Both the position numbers and the translations under genes were made by a program. From contig JADJSY010000058.1 of the NCBI GenBank assembly GCA_016711435.1, positions 1 to 36,596 on the forward strand: a stretch of 36,596 nt of DNA, in the 5' to 3' direction. Shown here in pieces: positions 23,609 to 30,395 of the stretch; position 1 is the stretch's first letter; each line of letters opens with the position of its first letter. Source of the stretch: Lewinellaceae bacterium (GTDB lineage: Bacteria > Bacteroidota > Bacteroidia > Chitinophagales > Saprospiraceae). Below the pieces are notes generated by a model, which was given only the letters and a program-made list of their open reading frames with translations, was not told where the DNA came from and did not search any database.

Positions 23609-23636
23609 GTTGCTGCCATAGAGTTGTATTATCTTT
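23609..23636 (+). promoter_or_regulatory. promoter toward the UDP-xylose synthase gene (TTG-N17-TATCTTTG)
   Basis: TTG 23609-23611 and TATCTTTG 23629-23636, an exact -7 box. It is divergent from the mfd promoter and upstream of the heptad hairpin 23654-23848, so the hairpin would be in the 5' leader of the transcript. Confidence 0.55.
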
Positions 23637-23653
23637 GCGCCGCATTTGCCAAA

Positions 23654-23848
23654 TAGTGTTTGGTGTTTGGTGTTTAGTGTTTCGGGCACTCCTTTGGCCG
23701 TGTGTGGTATTTGGTGTTTTGTGTTTGAGGCCCTCCGCTTAATCTACTCACAGTTGCCAAAGCAGATCACACCCAAACACTAAACACCAAATACCACACC
23801 CGGCCAAAGGCAAAGCCCCCCAAACACTAAACACCAAAAACTAAAAAC
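23654..23848. repeat. nested heptad hairpin (TGTTTGG/TGTTTAG)
   Basis: AGTGTTTGGTGTTTGGTG... with CTTTGGCCGTGTGTGGTATTT on the left; ACACTAAACACCAAATACCAC with CGGCCAAAGG and CAAACACTAAACACCAAAAAC on the right. Heptad blocks occur on both sides of a unique CTTTGGCCG/CGGCCAAAG stem, i.e. a hairpin within a hairpin. It fills the divergent space between mfd and uxs. Confidence 0.85.
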
Positions 23849-23857
23849 AGAAAAAAG

Positions 23858-24805
23858 ATGACTAAAAAACGAGTACTTATCGCCGGCGCCGCCGGTTTTA
23901 TCGGGTCCCATTTGTGCGACCGCTTCATGGCCGAAGGTTACCAGGTAATCGCGATGGATAATTTGCTGACGGGCGACCTGGCCAATATCGAACATCTGTT
24001 CAAGGAAAAAGACTTTGAATATTACCACCACGATGTAACGAAGTTTATCCATGTGCCGGGAAAACTGGATTATATCCTGAATTTCGCTTCGCCGGCCAGC
24101 CCGATCGACTACCTGCAAATGCCCATTCAGACCTTGAAAGTAGGCGCGCACGGCACCCACAACCTGCTCGGATTAGCCAAGGAAAAAAAAGCGCGTATCC
24201 TCGTGGCTTCCACCTCGGAAGTATATGGCGATCCGCACGTGCATCCACAGGTGGAAGAATACTGGGGCAATGTAAATCCCGTAGGTCCACGCGGCGTGTA
24301 CGACGAAGCCAAACGTTTCCTCGAAGCCATCACCATGGCATACCACAACTACCACCAGGTGGAAACGCGGATCATCCGTATTTTCAATACCTATGGCCCG
24401 CGTATGCGCGTCAACGATGGTCGTGTTTTGCCGGCGTTTTTCTCGCAAGCCATTCGGGGTGAAGGACTTACCGTATTCGGAGACGGTTCCCAGACCCGCT
24501 CTTTTTGTTATGTGGATGACCTTGTGGAAGGGATTTACCGCCTGCTGCTAAGCGATTACCACCTGCCGGTCAACGTGGGCAATCCTTCTGAAATCACTGT
24601 CATGCAGTTTGCACATGAAGTGCTCGAACTCGTACAAAACCCGAAGGCCTACATTGATTACCGTCCGCTGCCGGTGGATGACCCCAAGGAGCGCGGGCCC
24701 GATTTTACCAAAGCACAAAACCTGCTGGGCTGGGAACCCAAATTCGATCGGGCAACGGGTCTGCGCATCACCCACGAGTATTTCAAAAAAGCCGTAAAAG
24801 TTTAA
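23858..24805 (+). CDS. uxs: UDP-glucuronate decarboxylase (UDP-xylose synthase)
   Basis: A 315-residue extended SDR enzyme that decarboxylates UDP-glucuronate to UDP-xylose for surface polysaccharides. It has the NAD loop GAAGFIGSHLCD (residues 9-20), the segment LNFASPASPIDY that marks UXS enzymes, the STSEVYGDP strand, the catalytic YDEAK (Tyr-x-x-x-Lys), RIFNTYGPRMRVNDGRV and GDGSQTRSFCYVDDLV. Length and motifs match bacterial Uxs well. It starts 10 bases after the repeat hairpin and is followed by rfbB after a further hairpin, the two forming a nucleotide-sugar pair on the same strand. Confidence 0.93.
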   Translation: MTKKRVLIAGAAGFIGSHLCDRFMAEGYQVIAMDNLLTGDLANIEHLFKEKDFEYYHHDVTKFIHVPGKLDYILNFASPASPIDYLQMPIQTLKVGAHGTHNLLGLAKEKKARILVASTSEVYGDPHVHPQVEEYWGNVNPVGPRGVYDEAKRFLEAITMAYHNYHQVETRIIRIFNTYGPRMRVNDGRVLPAFFSQAIRGEGLTVFGDGSQTRSFCYVDDLVEGIYRLLLSDYHLPVNVGNPSEITVMQFAHEVLELVQNPKAYIDYRPLPVDDPKERGPDFTKAQNLLGWEPKFDRATGLRITHEYFKKAVKV

Positions 24806-24916
24806 TAGTTGAGGGTTGAGATTGTTGAGCGTTGAGGTCAACCGGGTGGCCCTCAACATTCTCAACCCTCAACAATCTCAACCCTCAACGATCTCAACAA
24901 CTCAACCCTCAACAAC
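24806..24916. repeat. heptad hairpin (GTTGAGG/CCTCAAC)
   Basis: TAGTTGAGGGTTGAGATTGT TGAGCGTTGAGG begins at the base after the uxs stop (written in two parts), and CCTCAACATTCTCAACCCTC onward fills 24851-24916 before the rfbB start. The right arm is longer than the left (about eight units against four); the loop is TCAACCGGGTGGC. One TGA per unit on the G-rich strand. Confidence 0.9.
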
Positions 24917-24920
24917 ATCC

Positions 24921-25973
24921 ATGAACATACTCATTACCGGCGGGGCCGGGTTTATCGGCTCTCACGTAATGCGGCTTTTTGTAACCAAATACCCGCATTA
25001 CCGCATTGTCAACCTCGATGCCCTGACGTATGCGGGCAACCTGGAAAATCTGAGCGATGTGGAACACGCGCCCAATTATATTTTTGAGCGCGGAAACATC
25101 CTGGATGCGCCGTTTTTACAGGGTTTATTTGAAAAATATCAATTCGACGGGGTCATTCACCTGGCGGCGGAAAGCCATGTGGATCGTTCTATTGCCAATC
25201 CGATGGCTTTTGTCGAAACGAATGTAATGGGCACGGTACAACTGCTGAATGCTGCGCGCAATGCCTGGAAGGACAATATGCAGGGCAAACGTTTTTACCA
25301 TGTTTCTACCGATGAGGTGTATGGTTCGCTGGGTGAGGAGGGTTATTTTACGGAAGAAACGCGCTACGACCCGCGTTCGCCCTACTCTGCTTCCAAAGCA
25401 GCCAGCGATCATTTTGTGCGTGCTTACTGGCATACGTACCAGCTGCCAGTGGTTTTGTCCAATTGCAGCAACAACTACGGCCCCAATCATTTTCCGGAAA
25501 AACTGATCCCGCTGGTGATCAATAACATCCGGGAAGGCAAGCCGCTGCCTGTCTATGGTGACGGCAAATACACCCGCGACTGGCTGTGGGTAAAAGACCA
25601 CGCTTCGGCCATCGATGTAATATTTCACAATGGCCGGAAAGGAGAAACCTACAACATCGGCGGCAACAATGAATGGAAAAACATCGACCTGGTGCAGCAA
25701 CTCTGCGATATCGTCGATGAACTACTGGGCCGTCCGCAAGGCTCTGCCCGGCAACTGATCACTTTTGTGGCCGACCGCCCGGGGCACGACCGCCGTTACG
25801 CTATCGATGCCTCCAAACTGCGCGATGAACTGGGCTGGGAACCATCCATCCGCTTTGAAGAGGGTTTCCGTCAAACGGTGCAGTGGTACCTGGAGCATGA
25901 GGAATGGCTCCGGCATGTGATTACGGGAGCGTATCAGGCGTATTACGCGGAACAGTATAGAAGTGAGAAGTGA
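24921..25973 (+). CDS. rfbB: dTDP-glucose 4,6-dehydratase
   Basis: RmlB/RfbB converts dTDP-glucose to dTDP-4-keto-6-deoxyglucose, the second step towards dTDP-rhamnose. The 350-residue protein has TGGAGFIGSHVMRLF (residues 5-19), LDALTYAGNLENL, HLAAESHVDRSI, STDEVYGSLG, the catalytic YSASKAASDHFV and RTYGLPV-like VVLSNCSNNYGPNHFPEKLIP, and PGHDRRYAIDASKL, all specific to RmlB. The frame extends to 24816 but that part is translated repeat; ATG 24921 is the family start. Its C-terminal RSEK and TGA come from the next repeat. rmlA, rmlC and rmlD are not in the window. It probably shares surface-sugar functions with uxs. Confidence 0.95.
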   Translation: MNILITGGAGFIGSHVMRLFVTKYPHYRIVNLDALTYAGNLENLSDVEHAPNYIFERGNILDAPFLQGLFEKYQFDGVIHLAAESHVDRSIANPMAFVETNVMGTVQLLNAARNAWKDNMQGKRFYHVSTDEVYGSLGEEGYFTEETRYDPRSPYSASKAASDHFVRAYWHTYQLPVVLSNCSNNYGPNHFPEKLIPLVINNIREGKPLPVYGDGKYTRDWLWVKDHASAIDVIFHNGRKGETYNIGGNNEWKNIDLVQQLCDIVDELLGRPQGSARQLITFVADRPGHDRRYAIDASKLRDELGWEPSIRFEEGFRQTVQWYLEHEEWLRHVITGAYQAYYAEQYRSEK

Positions 25974-26275
25974 GAAGCGAGAGGTGAGAAATTTCCCGCT
26001 TGGCCCCAGTTCTTGATTTTGACATGGGTTTTTCAGGCCTGTAATCGTGAATCGTGTTTAGTGTATGGTGTTTAGTGTTTCGGGCGCTTCGCGTTTGGCA
26101 TTCGTGAAAATTCGACCAAAATATCAACTATTGCCAAAGGCGAAGCGCCCGAAACACTAAACACCATACACTAAACACGATTCACGATTACAGGCCTGAA
26201 AAACCCATGTCAAAATCAAGAACTGGGGCCAAGCGGGAAATTTCTCACCTCTCGCCTCTCACTTCTCACTTCTAT
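25957..26275. repeat. 319-bp near-perfect palindrome with heptad ends
   Basis: Left arm 25957-26100 and right arm 26132-26275 (144 bp each) differ at only two positions (one A/G, one G/C) around a 31-nt loop. From outside in: AGAAGTG/AGAGGTG heptads; a unique block with TTTCCCGCTTGGCCCCAG; TTTTTCAGGCCTGTAATCG; TGTTTAGTG heptads; GGGCGCTTCGC. It thus stacks the units of three other elements in one structure. It lies between convergent rfbB and the rhodanese gene and contains rfbB's stop codon. Confidence 0.95.
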
Positions 26276-26787
26276 CACCTGTATACTTTCTTTCCCTTCC
26301 GCAGCCAAACGCCCCAGCTCCGGCTGTAGGCATGCACTTCCTGCGTAGCGCCCGTTTGATTGACGACCGGATAGCCCTGATTGACCCACTCGAAAATGCC
26401 GCCGTAGAGGTTGGAGACATTTTTGAAGCCGGCAGCGAGCAGTTTTTCCGTTATTTTTTCACTGCGGTAACCCACAGAACAGTACACAACTACCGGACGA
26501 TCTTTATCAAGAGCAGGTAACAGGCTGACATCAAAATGGTCGTATCCCACCGGAATAGCGCCGGCGATATGGCTGACTTCGAATTCGCGTGATTCGCGGG
26601 CATCTAGAAATACGACGCCGGCACTATCCCGGGCAGCTTCCTGAATGCTCATTTCGGGCACGCTGTGGCTGAGCAGCGTTTTGAGCATAGTGCGATAAGC
26701 GCCACGCTGTACCTGTCCGTAAGAAACCCAGGTGAGCAGCAGCAATACAACGACAAAAAAAATCTTGGGAAATGGGAAATGCGACAT
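26275..26787 (-). CDS. membrane-anchored/exported rhodanese-like protein
   Basis: A 170-residue protein with an N-terminal hydrophobic segment (about residues 7-24, FPKIFFVVVLLLLTWVSYG) that is a signal peptide or anchor, and a single rhodanese domain: VVFLDARESREFEVSHIAGAIPVGYDHFD and DRPVVVYCSVGYRSEKITEKLLAAGFKNVSNLYGGIFEWVNQGYPVV. The active-site loop CSVGYRS holds the cysteine that carries sulfur in rhodaneses, so it is potentially catalytic. The likely place is the periplasm; the sulfur donor and acceptor are unknown. It converges on rfbB, and its TGA falls at the edge of the 319-bp palindrome. Confidence 0.88.
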   Translation of the reverse strand: MSHFPFPKIFFVVVLLLLTWVSYGQVQRGAYRTMLKTLLSHSVPEMSIQEAARDSAGVVFLDARESREFEVSHIAGAIPVGYDHFDVSLLPALDKDRPVVVYCSVGYRSEKITEKLLAAGFKNVSNLYGGIFEWVNQGYPVVNQTGATQEVHAYSRSWGVWLRKGKKVYR

Positions 26788-26860
26788 AGTGTAAACAGGA
26801 TAAGCCTGTCACAAAGAACGCAGCAGAAACGGAAAAGTTGATGGAAAGACTCCCGCACCC

Positions 26861-26888
26861 GGCGCGACGATCAAAAAATCGTCGCGCC
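26861..26888. terminator. 11-bp GC-rich hairpin
   Basis: GGCGCGACGAT (26861-26871) is the exact complement of ATCGTCGCGCC (26878-26888) with loop CAAAAA. No T run follows; it may be a terminator, a leader structure of the rhodanese gene or a protein-binding site. Confidence 0.45.
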
Positions 26889-26937
26889 AAGTGCCATAAC
26901 CGAGGATGATATACAGGCGGGGGCCGTTAGATTGTCT

Positions 26938-26973
26938 AAAAAAAATCCTACTGCCAGAAGGACAGCAGTAGGA
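26938..26973 (-). terminator. intrinsic terminator, minus strand
   Basis: Stem TCCTACTGC/GCAGTAGGA (26946-26954 with 26965-26973) followed on the minus strand by eight T (26938-26945). Confidence 0.85.
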
Positions 26974-27085
26974 AAATCAAAACATACTATGAGAAAACTG
27001 GGACGAAGATAACTTCAGGCATGCGCTACTGACAACATCTTTTTACGAAGCGGTGGCAAAATAGCAGGGAGCGGCGGATATATTC

Positions 27086-27125
27086 AAAAAAGAGTCGCCG
27101 GGTTGTCATTTCCCGGCGACTCTTT
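27086..27125 (-). terminator. intrinsic terminator of the sigma-factor operon
   Basis: A 14-bp perfect stem AAAGAGTCGCCGGG (27089-27102) with CCCGGCGACTCTTT (27112-27125), loop 9 nt, followed on the minus strand by a six-T run. It lies 35 bases after the last operon gene. Confidence 0.9.
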
Positions 27126-27160
27126 ATACCAAACGCAGGGTATTCGTCCTGCTTGCAGTC

Positions 27161-27628
27161 TTAGTTCCGACCTTGCCTGTCCAATCTTTTTTGGCGATTT
27201 TCCTGCAATTTTTTGACCAATGCTTCCCGGAACTCGCGTTCGGCGACGGGGATTTTGGCAATTTTCCGCAGGGGCAATACTTTCCGCAGCCGTTGCCCGA
27301 GGTCTTTTTCCAGATCGAGTTCGCGCTGCCGGAGGTCGAAGTATTTTTTCACATAGTCATCTACCTCGGTGTCGTTCATGCCATCCAATTGCGCAGTGGG
27401 TTTAAGTTGTGCCTGTATTTCTTCGCGTTTGTCCAGGTACTCGTTAAACACGGGCCAGAAACCTTCCGCTTCCGAAGGAGTGAGGCTGAGTACTTCTGTA
27501 AAAACGGCCACCCGGTAGGCTTGTACTTTTTTATCACGCACTTCCGGGCTACGCTGCGCTACTGCCACAACACTGCAGGTACTAAAAAGCAGGATAATCC
27601 ACAGGCATTGTTTAATACACTTATTCAT
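27161..27628 (-). CDS. periplasmic helical protein of the sigma-factor operon (Spy/CpxP-like pattern)
   Basis: A 155-residue exported protein: signal peptide (residues 1-25, ending VAVAQ) and an all-helical mature part rich in Arg, Glu and Leu (VFTEVLSLTPSEAEGFWPVFNEYLDKREEIQ, RQRELDLEKDLGQRLRKVLP, EREFREALVKKLQENRQKRL). LTPSEAEGFWPVFNEY is a signature of Bacteroidota proteins encoded next to ECF sigma factors; the pattern recalls Spy/CpxP-type chaperones or sensors (RcnB/LTXXQ-like). As third gene after the sigma factor and anti-sigma-like genes it may sense envelope stress. ATG 27628 is preferred over an upstream TTG (27634). Confidence 0.75.
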   Translation of the reverse strand: MNKCIKQCLWIILLFSTCSVVAVAQRSPEVRDKKVQAYRVAVFTEVLSLTPSEAEGFWPVFNEYLDKREEIQAQLKPTAQLDGMNDTEVDDYVKKYFDLRQRELDLEKDLGQRLRKVLPLRKIAKIPVAEREFREALVKKLQENRQKRLDRQGRN

Positions 27629-27655
27629 GGTCAATATTGTTTTTGTTTTCGTTGC

Positions 27656-28191
27656 TTAAAGTAATGATTCCAGTTCTTCTTCACTCATTTGTTGCAAAAG
27701 ATTCTCCAGTTCTTCAGGGAAATATCATCCGTCGTTTTGGCCGGCTTGCCGGGAGCGGGCGCAGCAACCGGTGTTTGTTCGGGCATGTCCCCCTCGGTGA
27801 TAGCAGCCAGTTGCCCGGCATCGAATTCGGTGATATTATCCAGCAGGTATGCTTCTATTTCTTCATCAGTGAGGGCTTCGGCGTAGGTGTCGGCAGGAAA
27901 AACGGCGTCGGATTGCGGGCGCCACATCCACCAGCAGGACACTGCAATAGCCGCAACAGCCGCTGCGGCAGCCCACATTCGGGGCCGCAGGATGCTGTTC
28001 AATATGCCGCCTTGCCGGGCCGTTAGTCCGGGCCGTTGCAGGTTTTGCGCCTCTATTTTATCGAATACGGCAAGTTCCAGGTGTTCAAAATAACCTGGAG
28101 GTACCTGCATGCCAGACTGCTTGCGGGATTGTTCCTGTAGCCAGGGCGACAGCGATTGTAGTTCTTCTTCTAATGATTCATGCTTATTCAT
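27656..28191 (-). CDS. anti-sigma-like membrane protein, frameshifted near its C terminus
   Basis: A protein of about 178 residues with a cytoplasmic N terminus (MNKHESLEEELQSLSPWL, then VPPGYFEHLELAVFDKI, a motif typical of proteins encoded next to ECF sigma factors), one membrane segment (about residues 73-91, MWAAAAAVAAIAVSCWWMW) and an acidic periplasmic part (LTDEEIEAYLLDNITEFD). As written the frame ends at 27685 with NWRIFCNK; adding one base near 27715 restores EELENLLQQMSEEELESLL and a stop at 27656-27658, which looks far more natural. It overlaps nothing and lies 43 bases after the sigma gene. An anti-sigma role is inferred from order and topology; no zinc motif (ZAS) is present. 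Confidence 0.7.
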
Positions 28192-28234
28192 AGCACACTT
28201 TTTTCGTTCGGTTGGTATGTCGTTTTTGGGTGCG

Positions 28235-28810
28235 TTACAGTTCGCGGAAAGCCGCTTCCACTTTTTTAACGGCGTGGTGAAAAGATGCTTTCAAAGCGCC
28301 GGTTGAAGTAGACAGCACCGCCGACATTTGTTCGTAAGGCATTTCGTCGTAATAGCGTAAATTGAATACAATGCGTTGTTTTTCAGGAAGTTCTGCAATG
28401 GCTTTTTGAAGTTTCACCTCTACTGCATCTCCGTCGAACCACTCGTCGGCCTGAAGGCGGTTGCTCATGGCTGTCAGGGTGTCGTCTATGGATTCGGAAG
28501 CATTACGCGCTTTACTTTGCAAGTGCGAAATGGCTTCGTTGGTCGCAATCCGGTACATCCAGGTGTACAACTTTGATTTCCCTTCAAACTGCAACACTCC
28601 GCGATAAATCTTGATAAACGTGTTTTGCAACACATCATCCGCATCTTCATGCAGTAGCACCATCCGGCGAATATGCCAGTACAAACGCTCGCGGTATTGC
28701 GCCATCAGCTGCCGGAAGCCCTTTTCAAAGCCCTGCTCTGATCGCAGCAATTCCATGATCTGTTCGTCTGATACCGGTTTATTCGTAGCGGTCTGTAGCA
28801 ATGGTTTCAA
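28235..28810 (-). CDS. ECF-type RNA polymerase sigma factor
   Basis: A 191-residue RpoE-type sigma factor. Region 2 is residues about 28-95 (FRQLMAQYRERLYWHIRRMVLLHEDADDVLQNTFIKIYRGV and LYTWMYRIATNEAISHLQSKAR), region 4 about 130-185 (AIAELPEKQRIVFNLRYYDEMPYEQMSAVLSTSTGALKASFHHAVKKVE), with the usual helix-turn-helix at the end. It directs RNA polymerase to a small stress or envelope regulon. It starts a three-gene minus-strand operon with the membrane protein and the periplasmic protein, ended by a strong terminator at 27086. The operon promoter must lie in the divergent region with the PhyH gene. Confidence 0.93.
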   Translation of the reverse strand: MKPLLQTATNKPVSDEQIMELLRSEQGFEKGFRQLMAQYRERLYWHIRRMVLLHEDADDVLQNTFIKIYRGVLQFEGKSKLYTWMYRIATNEAISHLQSKARNASESIDDTLTAMSNRLQADEWFDGDAVEVKLQKAIAELPEKQRIVFNLRYYDEMPYEQMSAVLSTSTGALKASFHHAVKKVEAAFREL

Positions 28811-28844
28811 TTTGTGTACTTATGACGGTGTAAATGGGTACAGG

Positions 28845-28876
28845 TTTAATCCGGGAGGTGAAAATGTCTACCTTTG
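28845..28876 (+). promoter_or_regulatory. candidate promoter of the PhyH gene (TTTA-N20-TACCTTTG)
   Basis: TTTA (28845-28848; consensus TTTG) and an exact -7 box TACCTTTG (28869-28876), 20 bp apart. Start of transcription would be about 285 nt before the gene, placing the whole repeat in its 5' leader. Confidence 0.5.
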
Positions 28877-28877
28877 G

Positions 28878-29162
28878 GTTGGTTATCAGTTATTGGTTAT
28901 TAGTTATCAGGGGGTGTTTCAGGCTGGAATAGGGAAAGGATTGGTCATTTGTTCTCCCGAAATGGTTATCGGTTATCAGTTATCAGGAGGTGTTTCAGGC
29001 TGAAATAGGCATAGGATGCATGATTTGTTCTCCCGTCGTTTCCCAATTCCAGCCTGAAACACCCCCGGATAACTGATAACCGATAACGGATAACCATTTC
29101 GACCCTTCCCCACTCATTCCAGCCTGAAAAACACGAATAACCAATAACTAATAACTGATAAC
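28878..29162. repeat. doubled heptad hairpin (GTTATCA/GTTATTG), two elements nested
   Basis: Two left arms in tandem (28880-28926 and 28961-29001), each GTTATCA-type heptads then GGTGTTTCAGGCTG, face two right arms (29050-29099 and 29116-29162). The inner pair starts GAAATGGTTATCGGTTATC and ends with its complement GGATAACCATTTC; the outer pair is closed by GGTTATCAGTTATTGG and CCAATAACTAATAACTG. It looks like one element inserted or duplicated inside another of the same kind. The core is shared with 19400-19604. Confidence 0.9.
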
Positions 29163-29166
29163 CAAA

Positions 29167-30144
29167 ATGCTTGCCCGTTTTTTCCAAAAATACACCGGTT
29201 TTTTGCGGAACCTGAAAGCCTCGTACGTCATCAACAACTGGTTGCATGCAGGACAATTGCGCCATAATCGAGTGTATTATCGGCGTTTCGAACTTCGGAA
29301 AAATGTTTTTAGCCCGATAGGAAGCAAAGATTTCGGTGGTAAACACGATTCCGATATTCCATGGCTCGACCAACCCGGAGCGCTGGAACGCCTGGAACAA
29401 CACCCCTGGTTTCAGGCATTGGATGCTGGAATGCAGTCGAAAATACGGCAGTTTGTAACAGATGGTTACACGGTGCTGGAAAATTATTTTCCGGAAGGCG
29501 CCACCACGGCGCTCAATGCGGAAGTAGACCGCTTGCTCGATAGCGGTAAAACCGGATTCAACTACACCGGCCGCAAAATTTTCAACCTGCCCGAGCAAAG
29601 CGACCTGGCAGGAGATTTTTTCCGCCATCCACCATTGCTGGAAATCCTGTCTTTTCTGTTGGGCAAACCGGCGCTGCCATTTCAATCCATGAATTTTACC
29701 GTGGGTAGCGAACAGCGCGCACATTCCGATTCCATTCACATGATGACCGAACCACCCGGTTACCTCATCGCAACCTGGATTGCCCTGGAAGATTGTACGG
29801 AAGACAACGGCCCGCTGTTTTATTACCCGGGCAGCCACCGGCTGCCAATCATTACAACGGAACATTACAACTCGGGCAATACATTTTTCACCATCGGTGA
29901 AAACAGCAACCGCCACTACGAGGATAAAATGGCGGAAGTGATCGCTGAAAACGGCCTTCAAAAGCAACTTTTTGTAGCCAAACGCGGCGATGTGCTCATC
30001 TGGCACGCCAACCTGCTGCACGGCGGCAGCCCGATTACACGCCCCGGCGCAACCCGCAAAAGTATGGTTTGCCACTATTTTGCCGAAGGCGTGTTTTGTT
30101 ACCATGAAATGTCGCAACGGCCCGCGCTGATTAAAGGTTATTAG
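29167..30144 (+). CDS. phytanoyl-CoA dioxygenase (PhyH) family protein
   Basis: A 325-residue Fe(II)/2-oxoglutarate-dependent oxygenase. The metal triad is visible: HxD in AHSDSIHM (His186, Asp188) and the distal histidine in NLLHGGSPITRPG (His285), with Arg297 in TRKSMVCHY a candidate 2-oxoglutarate anchor. The central double-stranded beta-helix includes YLIATWIALEDCTEDNGPLFYYPGSHRLP, typical of PhyH proteins. The N-terminal ~90 residues are basic and less conserved. The substrate cannot be read from sequence; relatives act on lipids, antibiotics and ectoine. The last codons and TAG are in the following heptad hairpin, and a doubled hairpin precedes the gene. Confidence 0.88.
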   Translation: MLARFFQKYTGFLRNLKASYVINNWLHAGQLRHNRVYYRRFELRKNVFSPIGSKDFGGKHDSDIPWLDQPGALERLEQHPWFQALDAGMQSKIRQFVTDGYTVLENYFPEGATTALNAEVDRLLDSGKTGFNYTGRKIFNLPEQSDLAGDFFRHPPLLEILSFLLGKPALPFQSMNFTVGSEQRAHSDSIHMMTEPPGYLIATWIALEDCTEDNGPLFYYPGSHRLPIITTEHYNSGNTFFTIGENSNRHYEDKMAEVIAENGLQKQLFVAKRGDVLIWHANLLHGGSPITRPGATRKSMVCHYFAEGVFCYHEMSQRPALIKGY

Positions 30145-30243
30145 TTATCAGTTATCTGTTATCAGGGTGGTATCTTTTGGCTTAATCAAATACTTAAGCC
30201 AAAAGATACCAGCCTGATAACAGATAACAGATAACTGACAACC
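30136..30243. repeat. heptad hairpin (GTTATCA/GTTATCT)
   Basis: 50-bp arms (30136-30185 and 30194-30243) with loop TCAAATAC. The outer part is GTTATTA/GTTATCA/GTTATCT units, the inner part the unique GGTATCTTTTGGCTTAA. Arms differ at only four positions. It includes the last two codons and stop of the PhyH gene. Confidence 0.95.
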
Positions 30244-30366
30244 ACCCGGGCAACGCTTCAGTAAATAAGTACGCCATGAATTATACCAGACAGTGCTTTC
30301 GGCACGTTTTTGGCGACAAACGGTGTAAAACTTTGGGTAAGTGGAATTTTCCACGTTTTGTCTGCC

Positions 30367-30374
30367 TATTTTTG
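30367..30374 (+). promoter_or_regulatory. -7 box TATTTTTG of the DUF6089 gene
   Basis: Exact TAnnTTTG match, 21 bp before the chosen ATG (30396). Also argues against the longer open frame starting at 30276. Confidence 0.5.
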
Positions 30375-30395
30375 CGCCCTCAATTTTCGATTTAC

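Larger units (their letters stand above)
26788..27160. other. intergenic region with three hairpins
   Basis: 373 bases upstream of the rhodanese gene hold no credible protein gene. They carry a GC-rich hairpin (26861-26888) and two strong minus-strand terminators (26938-26973 and 27086-27125). The ~110 bases between the two terminators could hold a small minus-strand RNA. No heptad array is present. Confidence 0.6.
28811..29166. other. divergent intergenic region sigma factor - PhyH gene
   Basis: 356 bases with no gene: a + strand promoter candidate at 28845-28876 and then the doubled heptad hairpin (28878-29162), which runs to within four bases of the PhyH start. Confidence 0.7.

Noticed and set aside
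23780..24160. 126-residue minus-strand frame over the uxs start
   Set aside because: Antisense to the well-supported uxs gene and partly repeat DNA.
24816..24920. N-terminal extension of rfbB into the repeat (MRLLSVEVNRV...)
   Set aside because: Peptide is translated CTCAACC repeat; the family N terminus MNILITGGAGFIG starts at 24921.
9306..26275. Classical REP/BIME elements
   Set aside because: Arms are tandem heptads of several unrelated families with long variable cores, not 20-40-bp conserved palindromes with a RAYT transposase nearby; a distant functional analogy remains possible.
19400..30243. CRISPR array
   Set aside because: Repeats are 7 bp, contiguous, without unique spacers of constant length and no cas genes are present.
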